Shown here piece by piece: positions 9,616 to 20,506 of a DNA stretch of 34,372 nt (positions within the stretch are counted from its first letter, which is position 1; each line of letters opens with the position of its first letter). The position numbers and the translations under genes were made by a program. The notes under the pieces are model-generated. The model saw only the letters and a program-made list of their open reading frames with translations, had not been told where the DNA came from and searched no databases. The stretch comes from Chara braunii (Eukaryota > Streptophyta > Charophyceae > Charales > Characeae), in assembly GCA_003427395.1 (NCBI GenBank), contig BFEA01000118.1:2663261-2697632 (forward strand), given 5' to 3'.

Positions 9616-10620
9616 GGCCCAGTGCCCAAGGCTGATATTATCAATGATGATTGAGGCCGGGGTCCTCACAGTCTACCCGGGGGTAACCAGTGGGAACCAG
9701 CTTAGAACATAATGAGCCAAATCTAAAATGTTAAACAATTATCCACTGGTCAATGCTCTATTCATCTGATATCCATGCTCAACAGAGGGAAGTCAACTAG
9801 CATAGCACCTCTTCGCCCTTAATGGGCGCCAAGTAAACATGAAATCCAAGCACTTTACTAGCTACCTATCCAAACCAAGCAAGGGGCACAATACAATTAC
9901 TTGGGGGAGGGAAGAAATCAGGAAATTCAGCCATGGACTTTAGAGGAATAGAGGAGTCAACGGTAGTCCAATCATTAAAGACAAGCCGAANTTTTTTTTA
10001 AAAGGATTCCTGGGTTTTTACGTGTCCCCCTTCCCAAATTACTTTCCCCAGCCTCCCACCCTGATCACCTCCCAGCCAACTTCTGTTAAATTGATTAATG
10101 TGAACCCAAATCTCTTTTGGATCAGATAGAAGCTGAATTTTTTCTTTAACTTGTTCCCATTTGATAGTTAAGTCATTTTGAACCTACTGTTTGATAGTTT
10201 CAGTAAATTCTGGCCCGTCCAGCCGTGCTCCCTCCATTTCAAAGGTACATCTTCTTGTCCAGATCGCCTATATGATCGCTCTCCTACCTATTATGAACAT
10301 GTTGATTGTGAAGTCATCACCTTGGTCCGGATGCCATGATTCTAATAGGAGGGTTTTCCATTCCCAAGGCCAGGATTAAGAAGTATTTATTTGATTCCAG
10401 ATTCTATCCCACCATCTCCAAAGCCAGATTGACCCCGGACATTGGAGAAAAATATGCTCTATAGTTTCAGGGAGTCTTTTAAATTGTGCTCTCCCTTTTT
10501 TGATTGGGTTTCTGTTAATTAGTATCGCATAAGGGAGATTACAGATGCAGTGCCTAGGGTTTGACTGGGATTATCGATTAAGCCAGACCCTGCTGTGACT
10601 CTTTTCCCCCTCTCATGGTG
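9572..10620 (-). pseudogene. L1-type LINE 3' end with poly(A) tail
   Basis: Minus-strand peptide pieces are ETIEHIF, WLWRWWDRIW, FIIGRRAII, RRCTFEMEGARLDGPEF, RSWLGGDQGGRLGKV and LVFNDWTTVDSS. They match the C-terminus of the LINE at 1650-2375 segment for segment. Several in-frame stops and a few frameshifts are present. A 3' UTR of about 250 bp (about 9860 down to 9611) leads to a 39-nt poly-T run (9572-9610), the reverse of the poly(A) tail. The 5' side is truncated upstream of the zinc-binding region. One N at 9992. Confidence 0.85.
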
Positions 10621-10747
10621 CTGAACTGTTCATGTAGCGGTAGATGAGTTGAGCAGGGCATGAGGGTAATCAATGCTGCTCATCAGTAAGTCTGCGCATA
10701 TACTACAAACACTTGTCTGTTCAAACAAATGATTACAATGATTCAGG

Positions 10748-10776
<29 letters not shown>
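10748..10776 (+). repeat. Poly(A) tract, 29 nt
   Basis: An uninterrupted A run that may be the tail of a plus-strand retroposon. The source upstream is not identified. Confidence 0.6.
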
Positions 10777-10778
<2 letters not shown>

Positions 10779-10797
10779 TTGGAGCCGGTGACAGAAA

Positions 10798-10872
10798 GAC
10801 AACAACAACAATAACGAGGATGACGTGATCAACAACTGCATTAGGGGCCAAAAATCGGTTACCAGCTTGTAG
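10798..10872 (+). pseudogene. Short Asn/Asp-rich frame fragment
   Basis: Reads DNNNNNEDDVINNCIRGQKS and ends at TAG 10870-10872. The DDVINN string also occurs in the minus-strand frame at 2877-3507. It directly follows the poly(A) tract, so it may have been carried by a retroposon. Confidence 0.3.
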
Positions 10873-10876
10873 GGAA

Positions 10877-11091
10877 AAAATATCAGTGGACACGCTAACG
10901 GGACTGGTACGGTGAGGCCCAAGCGCACCCTGTTGACTGACTTGGTAAGATCGAGGTGGGCGAGAGGAACCTGCAGCTATGGTGCTTCTGCATGGTCCGG
11001 GGGCACCCCCTCTGATGCGTCCACGTGGAGCAAGTGAGATAAAGATGTAAAGACATATGAGAGAAAGACGTGAAGACTAGGGGAGACACCG
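10877..11091. other. No supported gene
   Basis: Unique-looking sequence with shadow frames only. Confidence 0.3.
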
Positions 11092-11490
11092 GTGAAGGAC
11101 ATAAGCAGATCCGGGCAAGACGAGGAGATGTTCAGGTCGTGGCTGCGAGAGATGAAAGACGAGAGAGGCTCACCAACAAAAGTGGGAAGGAGGTGGGCAT
11201 GCTGGGGGGCCGGCAGCAAGAACGCAAAGGCGCGGGCAAGCCGACCGAGAGAACAACGACTGAGAGTAGCAAGCGGGACCAATCCTGGACGGCATGAGGA
11301 GCGGGACGAGGAGGAAGACAAAAGACGACATCGAGGACGACAACTACCCGCGAAAGGTGGCGAGCGAGACCGATCCTGGCAGGCGCACCCGCTCTTCCAC
11401 CAACCGATCCCTCTTACCCTATCCCGCCTATTTTCACACAAGCACTCTTGCCATTCCCACCTTAACCTCGTTGTTCCCACCCTCGCCTGA
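11092..11490 (+). CDS. Unrecognised basic/charged frame
   Basis: A 132-codon frame rich in Arg, Glu and Ser (SGQDEEMFRSWLREMKDERG near the start; a mixed Arg/Glu/Asp block in the middle). It could be part of a retroelement ORF1 or chance. No domain is recognised, and other frames are also open. Confidence 0.15.
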   Translation: MKDISRSGQDEEMFRSWLREMKDERGSPTKVGRRWACWGAGSKNAKARASRPREQRLRVASGTNPGRHEERDEEEDKRRHRGRQLPAKGGERDRSWQAHPLFHQPIPLTLSRLFSHKHSCHSHLNLVVPTLA

Positions 11491-11610
11491 CTCCCCTGTC
11501 TAAACCCACCATTTCTCTCTACCTGTGAACATAGATACACGACTTACTACACCTACCATAACACTGTTGGAATAACACCGATACATCTACTCACCGCCGT
11601 GAACGCAAGG

Positions 11611-11999
11611 ATGGCTTACGATCGCAAGGGGAGGGCGAGGAGAAAACAAAAGAAAAAAAGACGGGGTGCGACCACAAATCAACAGCCGACTGTGAGTGAT
11701 GATGGGGTAGCTACGACGGGATATACACCTCATCCTCCCCCACAGGCCATATAAGGAATACCGGGGCCGATCCAGACAGAACGGTGTTGGAACCATTGGT
11801 TCTCGATCGAGTCCCGACCCTTGAGACATGGTATATGACAAGGATGTGCACAACAGAGAAATCAAGAAAGAGAGAGCAGAAAGAGAATGAAAGGACCAGA
11901 CAAATGACAAAGATTGGCACACCGGGACCAAGAACCCCAAGACGAAACTCAGGGCCAGTAGGACTGAGGGCCCCAAGACAGCGGTCGCACGACACATGA
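11611..11999 (+). pseudogene. Unrecognised frames: basic N-terminus then charged segment
   Basis: The ATG at 11611 opens MAYDRKGRARRKQKKKRRG, continues PTVSDDGVATTGYTPHPPPQ and stops at TAA 11752. A second frame, 11784-11999, begins LEPLVLDRVPTLETW and ends in a Lys/Arg/Glu-rich tail. The two are in different frames. They may be remnants of one basic protein, such as a nucleic-acid-binding retroelement ORF1, but this is only a guess. Confidence 0.2.
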
Positions 12000-12269
12000 G
12001 AAAATAACATGTGAAGATGAGGTCATTAAAGTGTTGCAGGAAATTGGTTAGGGCGGCCCTCCTTTGTGTTACTACCACTTAGAAGGGTAGGGCTCAACAA
12101 CACCAAGAAAATAATGTCTTTGTGTCACTGCGGAAGGCGCCAGCATGCGGCCTAAAGATGCAACGGATCACAAACGTCTTAGTTTTTTAAGTGCCCAGGT
12201 ACGCCGAACCTAAAAAAAATCAGGTTCTAGTGTGATCCGGGATAAAACGGCTAGCAAAGTTAGGAACCC
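12000..12269. other. No supported gene
   Basis: Spacer before the satellite arrays, with no feature I can name. Confidence 0.3.
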
Positions 12270-12760
12270 TTCTCTCTTGTTTTATCTATTCTTCACTCCA
12301 ATATAAAACGCAACGTTGATTTTTGCCTTCACTAGCCTTGGGTGAGTGTTTTGTCATTTTCTCCTTCATGTTTTCCTCCATCTTCCACTTGGGTGTGAAT
12401 TGTCACTTTGATTCTTACTTCTTATAGTGTTGTGAGCTTCCTTTTCTCTTGTTTTGTCTAATTTCTTCACTCCAATGTAAACTGCAAATTTGGTTTTGCC
12501 TTCACTAACCATGGGTGAGTGTTGTGTCATGTTTTCCTCCATTTTTTCCCCCATCTTCCGCTTGGGTGTGAATCATCACTTTGATTCTTTCTTCTTCTAG
12601 TGTTGTGAGTTCCCTTCTCTCTTGTTTTGCCTATTTCTTCACTCCAATGTAGATCTCAACATTGGTTTTTGTCTTCACTGGCCTTGGGTGAGTATTTTGC
12701 CATCCTTTCCTCCATGTTTTTCTCCATGTTCTACTTAGGTGCGAGTCGCCACTTTTTCTC
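12270..12760. repeat. Tandem array A, about 173-bp unit, three copies
   Basis: Units begin near 12273, 12447 and 12618. They carry TCTCTTGTTTT, TTCTTCACTCCAATRTA, GGTTTTTGYCTTCACT and GGGTGAGTRTTTTG. The array is T-rich on the plus strand and leads directly into array B. Confidence 0.8.
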
Positions 12761-12789
12761 CATGTTTTCCTTCATGTCTTGGTAAACCT

Positions 12790-14400
12790 TTCACTTGGTG
12801 ATGATCTTCTTTACTCTTGGGTGCCTTCGTTAGTCATGTGCATGTGTTTTGTCAAGTCTCACTCGAGCATTTCGTCAATCTTTCACTCGGTGATGACCTG
12901 CTTCACTCTTGGGTGCCTTCATTAGTCATGTGCATGTGTTTCGTGAAGTTTCACTTATGCATTTTGTCAATCTTTCACTTTGTGATGTTTCGCTTCACCT
13001 TTGGGTGTCTTCATTAGTCATGTGCATGTGATTTGTCAAGTTTCACTCACGCACTTCGTCAACCTTTCAGTTGATGATGATCCTCTTTACTCTTGGGTGC
13101 CTTCATTAGTCATGTGCATGCATTTTGTCAAGTTTCACTCATTCATTTCGTCAATCTTTTACTTGGTGCTGTTTCGCTTCACTCTTGCGTGCCTTCATTA
13201 GTCATGTGCATGTGTTTTGTCAAGTTTCACCAATGCATTTCATCAATCTTTCACTTGGGATGTTCCGCTTCACTCTTGGGTACCTTCATTAGTCATGTGC
13301 ATGTGTTTTGTTCAAGTTGCACTTAGTCTAATGCATTTCGTCAATCATTCACTTGTTGGTGATCCGCTTCATTCTTGAGTGTCTTCATTAGCCATGTGCA
13401 TGTGTTTTGTCAAGTTTCACTTACGCTTTTTGTCAATCTTTTACTTAGGGATGTTCCACTTCACCCTTGGGTGCTTTAATGAGTCATGTGCATGTGTTTT
13501 GTTAAGTTTTACTCATGCATTTCATCAATCTTTCACTTGGCGGTAACCCGCTTCACTCTTGGGTGCCTTCATTAGTCATATGCATATTTTTTGTTTAGTT
13601 TCATTCATGTTTTTCGTCAATCTTTCACTTTGTTGTGTTCCGCTTCACTCTTGGTTACTTTCACTAGTCATGGGCATGTGCCTTGTTAAAGTTTCGCATG
13701 TCTCCTACTTGGTGACGTTCCGCTTCACTCTTGGTTGTTTCCATTAGTCATGTGCATGTGCCTTGTTAAAGTTTCTCATGTCTCCCACTTGGTGACGTTC
13801 CGCTTCACTCTTGGTTGTTTCCACTAGTCATGCGCATGTACCTTGTCAAGTTTCTTTCATGATTTCTGTCAATCTTTCACTTGGTAGTGTCCCGCTTCAA
13901 TCTTGGTTGCCTCATTAATAATGTGCATGTGCCTTGTCAAGTTTCTTCCATGTTTTTCGTCAATCTTTCACTTGATTGTGTTCTGCTTCACTCTTAGTTG
14001 CTTCCACTAGTCATGTGCATGTAGTTGCTTCCACTAGTCATGTGCGTGTGCCTTGTTAAGTTTCTTCCTTGTTTTCCGTCAATCTTTCACTTGGTTGTGT
14101 GCCGCTTCAGTCTTGGTTGCCTCACTATGTGTGTGTGCCTTATCAAGTTTTTTGCATGTCTTCTACTTGGTGATGTTCCGCTTCACTCTTGGTTGCATCC
14201 ACTAGTCATGTGCATGTGCTTTGTCAAGTTTCTTCCATGGTCTCCATCAATCTTTCACTTGGTCGTGTTCCGCTTTAATCTTGGTTGCTTTACTAGTGAT
14301 GTGCATGTGCCTTGTCAAGTTTTCACATGTCTTCCACTTGGGAGTGTTTCGCTTCAATCTTGGTTGCTTCACTAGTCATGCGCATGTGATAGGGTTGTCC
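12790..14400. repeat. Tandem array B (satellite), about 92-bp unit, roughly 17 copies
   Basis: The unit contains CGCTTCACTCTTGG, AGTCATGTGCATGTG, TTTGTCAAGTTTC and CGTCAATCTTTCACTTGG. The TCATGTGCATGTG box recurs at a spacing of about 92 bp, with some units of about 81 bp between 13670 and 13830 and one short duplication near 14010-14045. Open frames across it are by-products of the repeat. Confidence 0.9.
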
Positions 14401-14676
14401 ATTCCTACAGTTATGACACCGCACTTTCCCCGTGTGCGATTCGAACAACGTTGCCCCCATTCTCTAATAGAGGATGTCGGAACTCGTGCATCCTACGGGC
14501 CTAAGCTGTATCTTCCTACCCCTCGTGTTCTAATTTAACTTAACTAACTCTACCTTAACCTGACCAACCCCAATTGTGCGCCCCTAAACTTGGGTAAAGC
14601 CTTGCCACCCTAATGGGCCAAGTGATCTTCGCCATCCTAAGTAACCAGCCAATTCTAGCCAAGTGTCGACAGAGTC

Positions 14677-14925
14677 ATGGGAAGAGAGAGTGGGAAGGGG
14701 GTTGATGTTGGTGTTGTTGCTAACGATGTTGATGATAATGATGCTTCTTCCACTACTGCTGATACGTAAACTAAGTACTTGACCGATGCTGATGCTAGAA
14801 CCGATGTCCAGTCTCGGCCAAGGGTCGGTTCGGAACTGACAACATTAGGCTGCAAAAACCCAGGTCCATATGAGTCTATTTTCCAACAAACACGGAAAAT
14901 TGACTTCGTCGAACTGTTCACTTAG
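14677..14925 (+). pseudogene. Unrecognised 82-codon frame with one stop
   Basis: The ATG opens MGRESGKGVDVGVVANDVDD, followed by NDASSTTADT, TAA at 14767-14769, and TKYLTDADARTDVQSRPRVG in the same frame up to TAG 14923. The Asp/Val-rich start recalls the Asn/Asp frames elsewhere, but no real similarity can be claimed. Confidence 0.2.
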
Positions 14926-15117
14926 AACCACGGGCGAAGCCCAAAACGCACAAGTAGGGTCAAACAACAATAGAATGAGACTCAAATTTAGGAGGGTCGT
15001 CTGTAGGATACGTACAGAGGGTCTGCAAAGTTACAGACCCAGTTGACGTCGTTTAGGGTAACACACGGAAATCTGAATTTTTTCGTTCCTCCAATGATAA
15101 AAATCAACAAATATCAT

Positions 15118-15240
15118 TGAAATATGAAGAATCTGTGTTTTTGACCAGTCCGAGTTTTTTGCATATCTGAGTTCCTGCATATCCGAGTATTTCTGCTAAG
15201 TCTGAGATATCGCAAGTCTGAGTTTTCTGAGAATTCAAAC
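15118..15240. repeat. Short degenerate tandem repeat, CTGAGTTTNNGCATAT-like
   Basis: About five units of 16-19 bp (CCGAGTTTTTTGCATAT, CTGAGTTCCTGCATAT and so on) lie just upstream of the CCACCATAG satellite. Confidence 0.6.
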
Positions 15241-15269
15241 CTTGGAAAACGGTATTTAGAACTAGGGAG

Positions 15270-16270
15270 GCGCCATAGCCAACCACGTCATACCTCCTTC
15301 GTCTTCCACCCCCGTCACTCATCCACCATAGCCAATCGCCTCACACCTTCTTCTTCTTCAACCTCCATCCCTCGTCCACCATAGTCAACCACCTCACACC
15401 TTCTTCTTCCCCAACATCCATCACTCATCCACCATAACAAATCACCACACACCTTCTTCTTCTACCTATTTCACCACCCATCCACCATAGCCGACCACCT
15501 CACACCTTCTTCTTTTTCAACCTCCATCACTCATCTACTATAGTCAACCACCTCACACCTTCTTCTTCCCCCAAATCCATCACTCATCCACCATAACCAA
15601 TCACCACAAACCTTCTTCTTCTTCCTCCACTACCACTCATCCACCATAGCCGGCCACCTCACACCTTATTCTTCTTCAACCTCCATCACTTGTTCACCAT
15701 AGCCAACCACCTCACACCTTCTTCTTCCCCCACATCCATCACTCATCCACCACGGCCAATGACCACACACCTTCTTCTTCTTCCTTCTCCACCACTTATC
15801 CACCATAGTCGACCACCTCACACCTTCTTCTTCTTCAACCTCTGTCACTCATCCACCATAACCAACCACCTCACACCTTCTTCCTCTTCGTCCTCTACCA
15901 CTCATCCACCATATCCAATCACCTCACACATTTTTCTTCTTCCTCCACCACTTATCCACCATTGTCAGCCACCTCATACCCTCTTCTTATTCAATCTTCA
16001 TCACTCATCCACCATAACGAACCACCTCACACCTTCTTTTCTTTCTCCTCCACCACTCATCCACCATAGCCAACCACCTCATACATTCTTCTTCTTTCTC
16101 CAACACCACTCATCCTCCATAGCCAACCGCCTCACACCTTCTTCCCTCACCACCTCCATCACTCATCCACCATAGTCAATCACCTCATACCTTCTCCCTC
16201 CCTCACCTCCATCAGTCATCCACCATAACCAATTACCTCACACCTTCTTCTTCTTTCTCCTCCGCCACCC
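15270..16270. repeat. CCACCATAG satellite, about 53-bp unit with higher-order triplets
   Basis: About 19 units, each CCACCATAGCCAACCACCTC followed by ACACCTTCTTCTTC and a variable link to CATCACTCAT. For about the first 11 units three link types alternate in order: TTCAACCTCC, then CCCCAACATCC, then a TCTCCACCAC-like type. This makes a higher-order period of about 158 bp. The last third loses the order. Confidence 0.85.
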
Positions 16271-16340
16271 ATTTAGCATTCTTTTTGTTTGGTTGATTTT
16301 CTATGCGTGTTTGTTTATTCTATTTTGTTTATGATTGCAG

Positions 16341-17204
16341 GAATGGGAAGCTTTAGCAAAACAAAAGGAACAAGGATGAAATTCAGTATCGATAATGAGG
16401 GCAACTGGACCAACGTACTAAGTAGGAAGGAAGGACAAAGGCCAGAAACCACTCAGAAGAAGCAAAAGAGGAGGTTGTTCATAGACCCCAAGGCAAAACC
16501 TACGTATGACTGAAAAAGGAAGGTTGTATATAGTAGCGCTCGCCTCTCAAGGAGGAGGAGAAGAGAGATATTTGACCAGTGAATGAAAGCGAAAGACATG
16601 AAATGAGCCGAGGAAAGGAAAGTGAGAGGAACGAGGGAACATGGCAGGACCTTCCCAGGGAGGAGGAAGAAGGTTATGAGAGGAGTGAGGAACACCCGAT
16701 AGAGGATCTTGAAAAAAAAAGTTATAATAGTGAGGAATGGAGAACGGACTTTGATGGTAGGGTCAAGGGTTGAGAAAATATGTAAGAGAATATAACTCCA
16801 TTCAAGAAGAAGAAGAACGGTGGGTGGACAAAAAACCTCGCCAAGTTATTAACATCAACAGTAAGGAAGAAGTTGAAGAGATCACAAATTCCAAAGAAGA
16901 GAGAGACTCGGGATCATATATCTTTGAGGATGGTCCCTCAAAGTGGGACAAGGAATTTGGACAAACTTGTAGCAAATGGTTTGATCAGTGTTCTAGTGTG
17001 ATTCGACACGACTACATCATCAACGTCAGAAGGAAGATGAGGACAGGCAAACCAATAACGCCGTTGACCTTTTACGACGAGGATACGCTGGAACAGGTCG
17101 CAGAAAAGAAGAAAGGAATCCTTGCGTATGGCTTAGGAAACGAGGCGCTTCCCCGAGCAGAAAAGTCAGAGACCACCAGGAAAAGATTGAGACATGATAG
17201 TTGA
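16341..17204 (+). pseudogene. Broken Lys/Glu-rich protein gene with an acceptor-like start
   Basis: A pyrimidine-rich tract and TTATGATTGCAG precede 16341. Frame 2 then reads MGSFSKTKGTRMKFSIDNEG and RRLFIDPKAKPTYD to TGA 16511, likely a former Trp, and runs on as KRKVVYSSARLSRRRRR. Frame 1 (16579-16773) continues as an acidic block (GTWQDLPREEEEGYERSEEH). Frame 3 (16770-17204) gives RQVININSKEEVEEI, SKWDKEFGQTCSKWFDQCSS and HDYIINVRRKMRTGKPITPL, ending at TAG 17202. Two frameshifts and one stop break it. The function is unknown; candidates are a retroelement gag or a host nuclear protein. Confidence 0.4.
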
Positions 17205-17899
17205 AACTGGAAGCATAAGTTGTGCAAATGATGGTGAATTGGTCACCCTAGCTGCTGTCATGTATGGTTTGATTGTGTCCAACCCTGTAGGCAAATTGAT
17301 AATGGTCGCTAGTCGCTGCGTTTATATAAGACTACTTTGAATTTATTCAGATGAGAAACATTACTAGTCAACGGACTTCAGGTGAGAACCAGGGAAACGA
17401 CCTCAATGAGACCTATGGACAAAGAAAATGTTGTTTTATGGGACACAGATTATTGCAAACACATTGTATAAATGAGATATTGGTTTTCCAGTTGGATAGA
17501 TTGTGGCAAAGACCTCGAGAGAGGTTAGGGAATCTATGGTGGGTAAACGGGCATGAAAGTTTCTCTTTCCTAGGAGCTTAATCCAACTAAGTCATATCGA
17601 GTCTGAAATGGCAAAAGTTTGAGGGTTAGAGAGAGTGAAAATAGAAACGAGCCCCATATTGTTGTCTATGGTTGAACAGTCGGGTGGTCTAGCACTTCTT
17701 GAGGATGTAAACTTCTACCTAAGCGCTAGACACCAAGTCAGGTGTATCTAGAGGAATGATTTTGAATGCAAGTCCTAACAGGATGTGATGAAGGAAAACA
17801 CGCACATAAAATGTATAAGATGGTCACCTTCTAATCCCCTAGTTATGGATGGGATCAGTGTTCCCAAAACCCGCCTCCTCAGGCGCTGTTAAAGGATTG
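17205..17899. other. No firmly supported gene
   Basis: A TATATAA box lies at about 17320. A frame from 17351 begins MRNITSQRTSG, with acceptor- and donor-like signals around its first 31 nt, but nothing recognisable is encoded. Confidence 0.3.
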
Positions 17900-18120
17900 A
17901 GAATGACCCTTGAAAAGGTTATTTGACTTGAAATGGCAAGGAATGAACCCCTAAAATGTTATTCATTTTGAAATGGCAACGAATGATCCATGAAAAGGTT
18001 ATTCGACTTGAAATGATAGAGAGAATAGCCCGTGAAAGATCACTCGACTTGAAATAGAAAATAATAACCCCTGAAAGGTTACTCGACTTGAAAAGACGAG
18101 GTATGACCCCTGAAAAATTC
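17900..18120. repeat. Tandem repeat, about 40-45-bp unit, five copies
   Basis: The units carry GAATGAYCC, TGAAAAGGTTATTCGACTTG and AAATGGCA, with increasing divergence toward 18120. Confidence 0.75.
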
Positions 18121-18249
18121 ATTGAGGAAATAACCTTATGAGCTCCTACCATAGAGGGAGGGGTTCCTAAAATAAACTGAGAATTGACACTAGGGTTCTC
18201 TTGCATGATTTTTTGATAAGGACTGAATAAGACAAAGTTTTTGCTTTTC

Positions 18250-18570
18250 AATTGAGATGTTGATTGGAAAAGGTTGTGGGTCGGTCATGAGAATCAACCT
18301 TGAAAAGAGACTGGTTCGAAAAGACTGTTGGGTCGGTCACGAGAATCAACCTGGGAAAAAAATGCGAAAGCTAGGTTGTTGGTTGGAAAAGACTGTCGGG
18401 TCGGTCGTTGGAATCAACCTAGGAAAGAGATTGAGAAAGTGGGTTGCTGATGATAGAGGGTTGTCGGGTTGGTCACGAGAATCATCCTTGAAAAGAGATT
18501 GGAAAAGTGGGGTTGTTGATGAGACAAGACCGTTGGGTTAGTAACGAGAATCGGCCTTGGAAATAATTTG
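18250..18570. repeat. Tandem repeat, about 60-65-bp unit, five copies
   Basis: The core GTYGGGTYGGTCACGAGAAT, followed by CAACCTTGGAAAGAGATTG, recurs five times. The overlapping 95-codon frame is repetitive for this reason and is not taken as a gene. Confidence 0.75.
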
Positions 18571-19505
18571 AAAAAATATTTGATTGAGCGTTTGCCTAAG
18601 AATTGGAAATGGTATCGCATATCAGGGGACCCTAGGCACCAGTGAGTCATGACGACCACATATTGAGTTACTCAGTTTTCTTCTCTTCTTCTAGTCTCAA
18701 GCCTTAGCGGGAGGGGGAATATCGGCCCCTGCACCGTGACCCCAAGACTTCTGCCTCTTGAGGAAAAGTCCAAGTGCGACCTGTTCCTTGTGGAAATGAT
18801 AAAGGTTAAGGATCAAGACACCCTTTTCAGTGCTGGACATCTAGAACCAACTCGGACAACGAACTCAAATCGGAAAGTTCAAACCGTGTCGCACGTTGAG
18901 AACCTAAACGTCTAGGGTGCCCAAGACGGGACCAAGAGTTGCTCTTCTAGTCTCCTTTTTGCCCTTCCCAACCAAAAGTCGTGCCGTAGAGGGGGGCACG
19001 ATCGTTTGGATGGACCGAGACTGCTCGCACAAAGTTGAATAGCATTGTCCACGGGAAAGGTCTGACAAGGTACCACGTGAAGTCCGCACCACCGTAGGGC
19101 ATTGACACCACCCTGCAAGAGCATTGAATCTATTCCAAGACTAACTGCGAGGACTTCGTGACTGCACTCGCAAACTAACAGGGAGCACAAACTCTCTTGA
19201 AAGGAAGAGGCCGGATCCAGTAAAACACCACTTGGGAGGAACGATTCGCAAGGGGTTTGCTAACGACAAGACGGGGTCCTGAAGGCATGGACTGGACCTA
19301 CCTGCCAGATGCGAGGTGGTACCTCGATGATGAAGCCTGTCTCAGTATAGGGACAACCGTGCAGGGGAAGGAATGATCACCCTTCCCTGTTGGGGTTGGT
19401 GGGCCGAAATCCTTCACTCAGGAAGACACAAGGTTTGAGTACCCCCGAGTGAAACCAAGTATGCGATGGGGACATCGTATTTGAGTGGGGGAAAGGCGAA
19501 CCATT
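18571..19505. other. No supported gene
   Basis: Unique-looking sequence of moderate GC. TGGTATCGCATATCAG at about 18611 loosely recalls a plant initiator-tRNA primer site, but no LTRs are found. Confidence 0.3.
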
Positions 19506-19595
19506 TGTAGGGTTGGGTGGAGATGTGTTGTAAAAGCGAGGGAAATCATTAATATATCCAACCCATGTGTAGGGTTGGGTGGGGATGTGCTGTAT
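19506..19595. repeat. Short direct repeat, 62-bp period
   Basis: TGTAGGGTTGGGTGG begins at 19506 and 19568, each followed by RGATGTGYTGTA. Confidence 0.7.
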
Positions 19596-19865
19596 TTGAG
19601 GGATGTCGAATTTGATTTAGAACTGAAAACATGACTGCCCCGTGGTTACCCTTTTTTTTTTTTTTGGAACTTGTCGCTCGGATCTGCTTTAGACTAGGCA
19701 TGCAGACGCATACCCCCGGGGCTGTTGCCATGTGTCTGAAGACTCTGAACCCCCGTGGACCCCAATCGTGGAAAACAAAATGGTGGGAGTGCCCCCGTTT
19801 TTTATTCAACGGGAATTCAGCGGGGGTCTGGGGGATTTAACGACTTTCAACAGCCGTTAAACTGC
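19596..19865. other. Unassigned sequence next to the LINE
   Basis: Contains an 11-nt poly-T and an inverted pair (TTTAACGACTTTCAACAG / CAGCCGTTAAA, 19836-19861). LINE similarity fades here. Confidence 0.3.
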
Positions 19866-20167
19866 ACCACACCCCCATTGAAAAGACATCCATCCCATTC
19901 TGAAGGTACCACATCAACTATTTTCTCTAGAGCCTCCACTGGACGATGACAATACCCAAGGTGACCTTGTAATATAGAAGGCTTTATCCAATCATTGGTT
20001 TGTTCATTCTATATATCTTTAATCCTGAAAATTTTGTTTTTTACTCATCCCTTTCATAGTAAGTATGTGCAGTGAAACACACATCCTTGAGAATCTTTAA
20101 TCCATATCAAAGAGAGATGGTTGACATTCTTCTTCCGATCTGTACGGGAAAGTTTGACTGCTAAGGG

Positions 20168-20506
20168 CTGCGTAGTACACCGAACCTGTTCAGAGCTTTC
20201 GCGAACGCCCGAACACATTCGGATGTACGCACAAACGGCTTGCGAACGTGTTCGACTGAACATAATTCTTTTTGTAATAAAAAAAATAAAAAAAAATAAA
20301 AAATTGGTATTTTATTTTTCACTCACGTTTGACTAATAGTTTGAACATGATTCCAAGGCAAAAGTTGCTTGCGTTGTTGTTTTACATGACATACATTTTT
20401 CTCAACTATTTCTGATTTTTTTTTTTCGTGAGGATTTTTTACGCTCGTTCGCGTTCGGGTGAACATGTTCGTATTTGCCTTTGAATGCAAACACAATGAT
20501 ACGTAG
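20168..20506. mobile_element. hAT-like MITE, GTTCG-rich, 339 bp
   Basis: The ends CTGCGTAG...CTACGTAG are imperfect inverted repeats. The flanks GCTAAGGG (20160-20167) and GTTAAGGG (20507-20514) form an 8-bp target duplication with one mismatch. The empty site is in the other LINE copy at 20905-20920. Subterminal regions are dense in CGAAC/GTTCG, as expected for transposase-binding repeats. The interior is AT-rich. The GGCAAAAGTTG module is at 20357. There is no coding capacity. Confidence 0.8.

Noticed and set aside
12270-14400. Possible CRISPR-like array
   Set aside because: The repeats are contiguous and diverged, with no unique spacers, in eukaryotic DNA without cas genes.
14400-14500. 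tRNA T-arm-like GTTCGAATC on the minus strand
   Set aside because: No D-arm or anticodon arm at the right distance.
12817-14538. Series of similar frames (MGAF.SHVHVFCQVS...) resembling a repeated protein
   Set aside because: The 92-bp unit is not a multiple of three, so the similar peptides shift frame each unit. They follow from the satellite, not from a gene.
18600-18640. Plant-type LTR primer-binding site (TGGTATC...)
   Set aside because: Only about seven bases match before divergence, and no flanking LTR pair was found.
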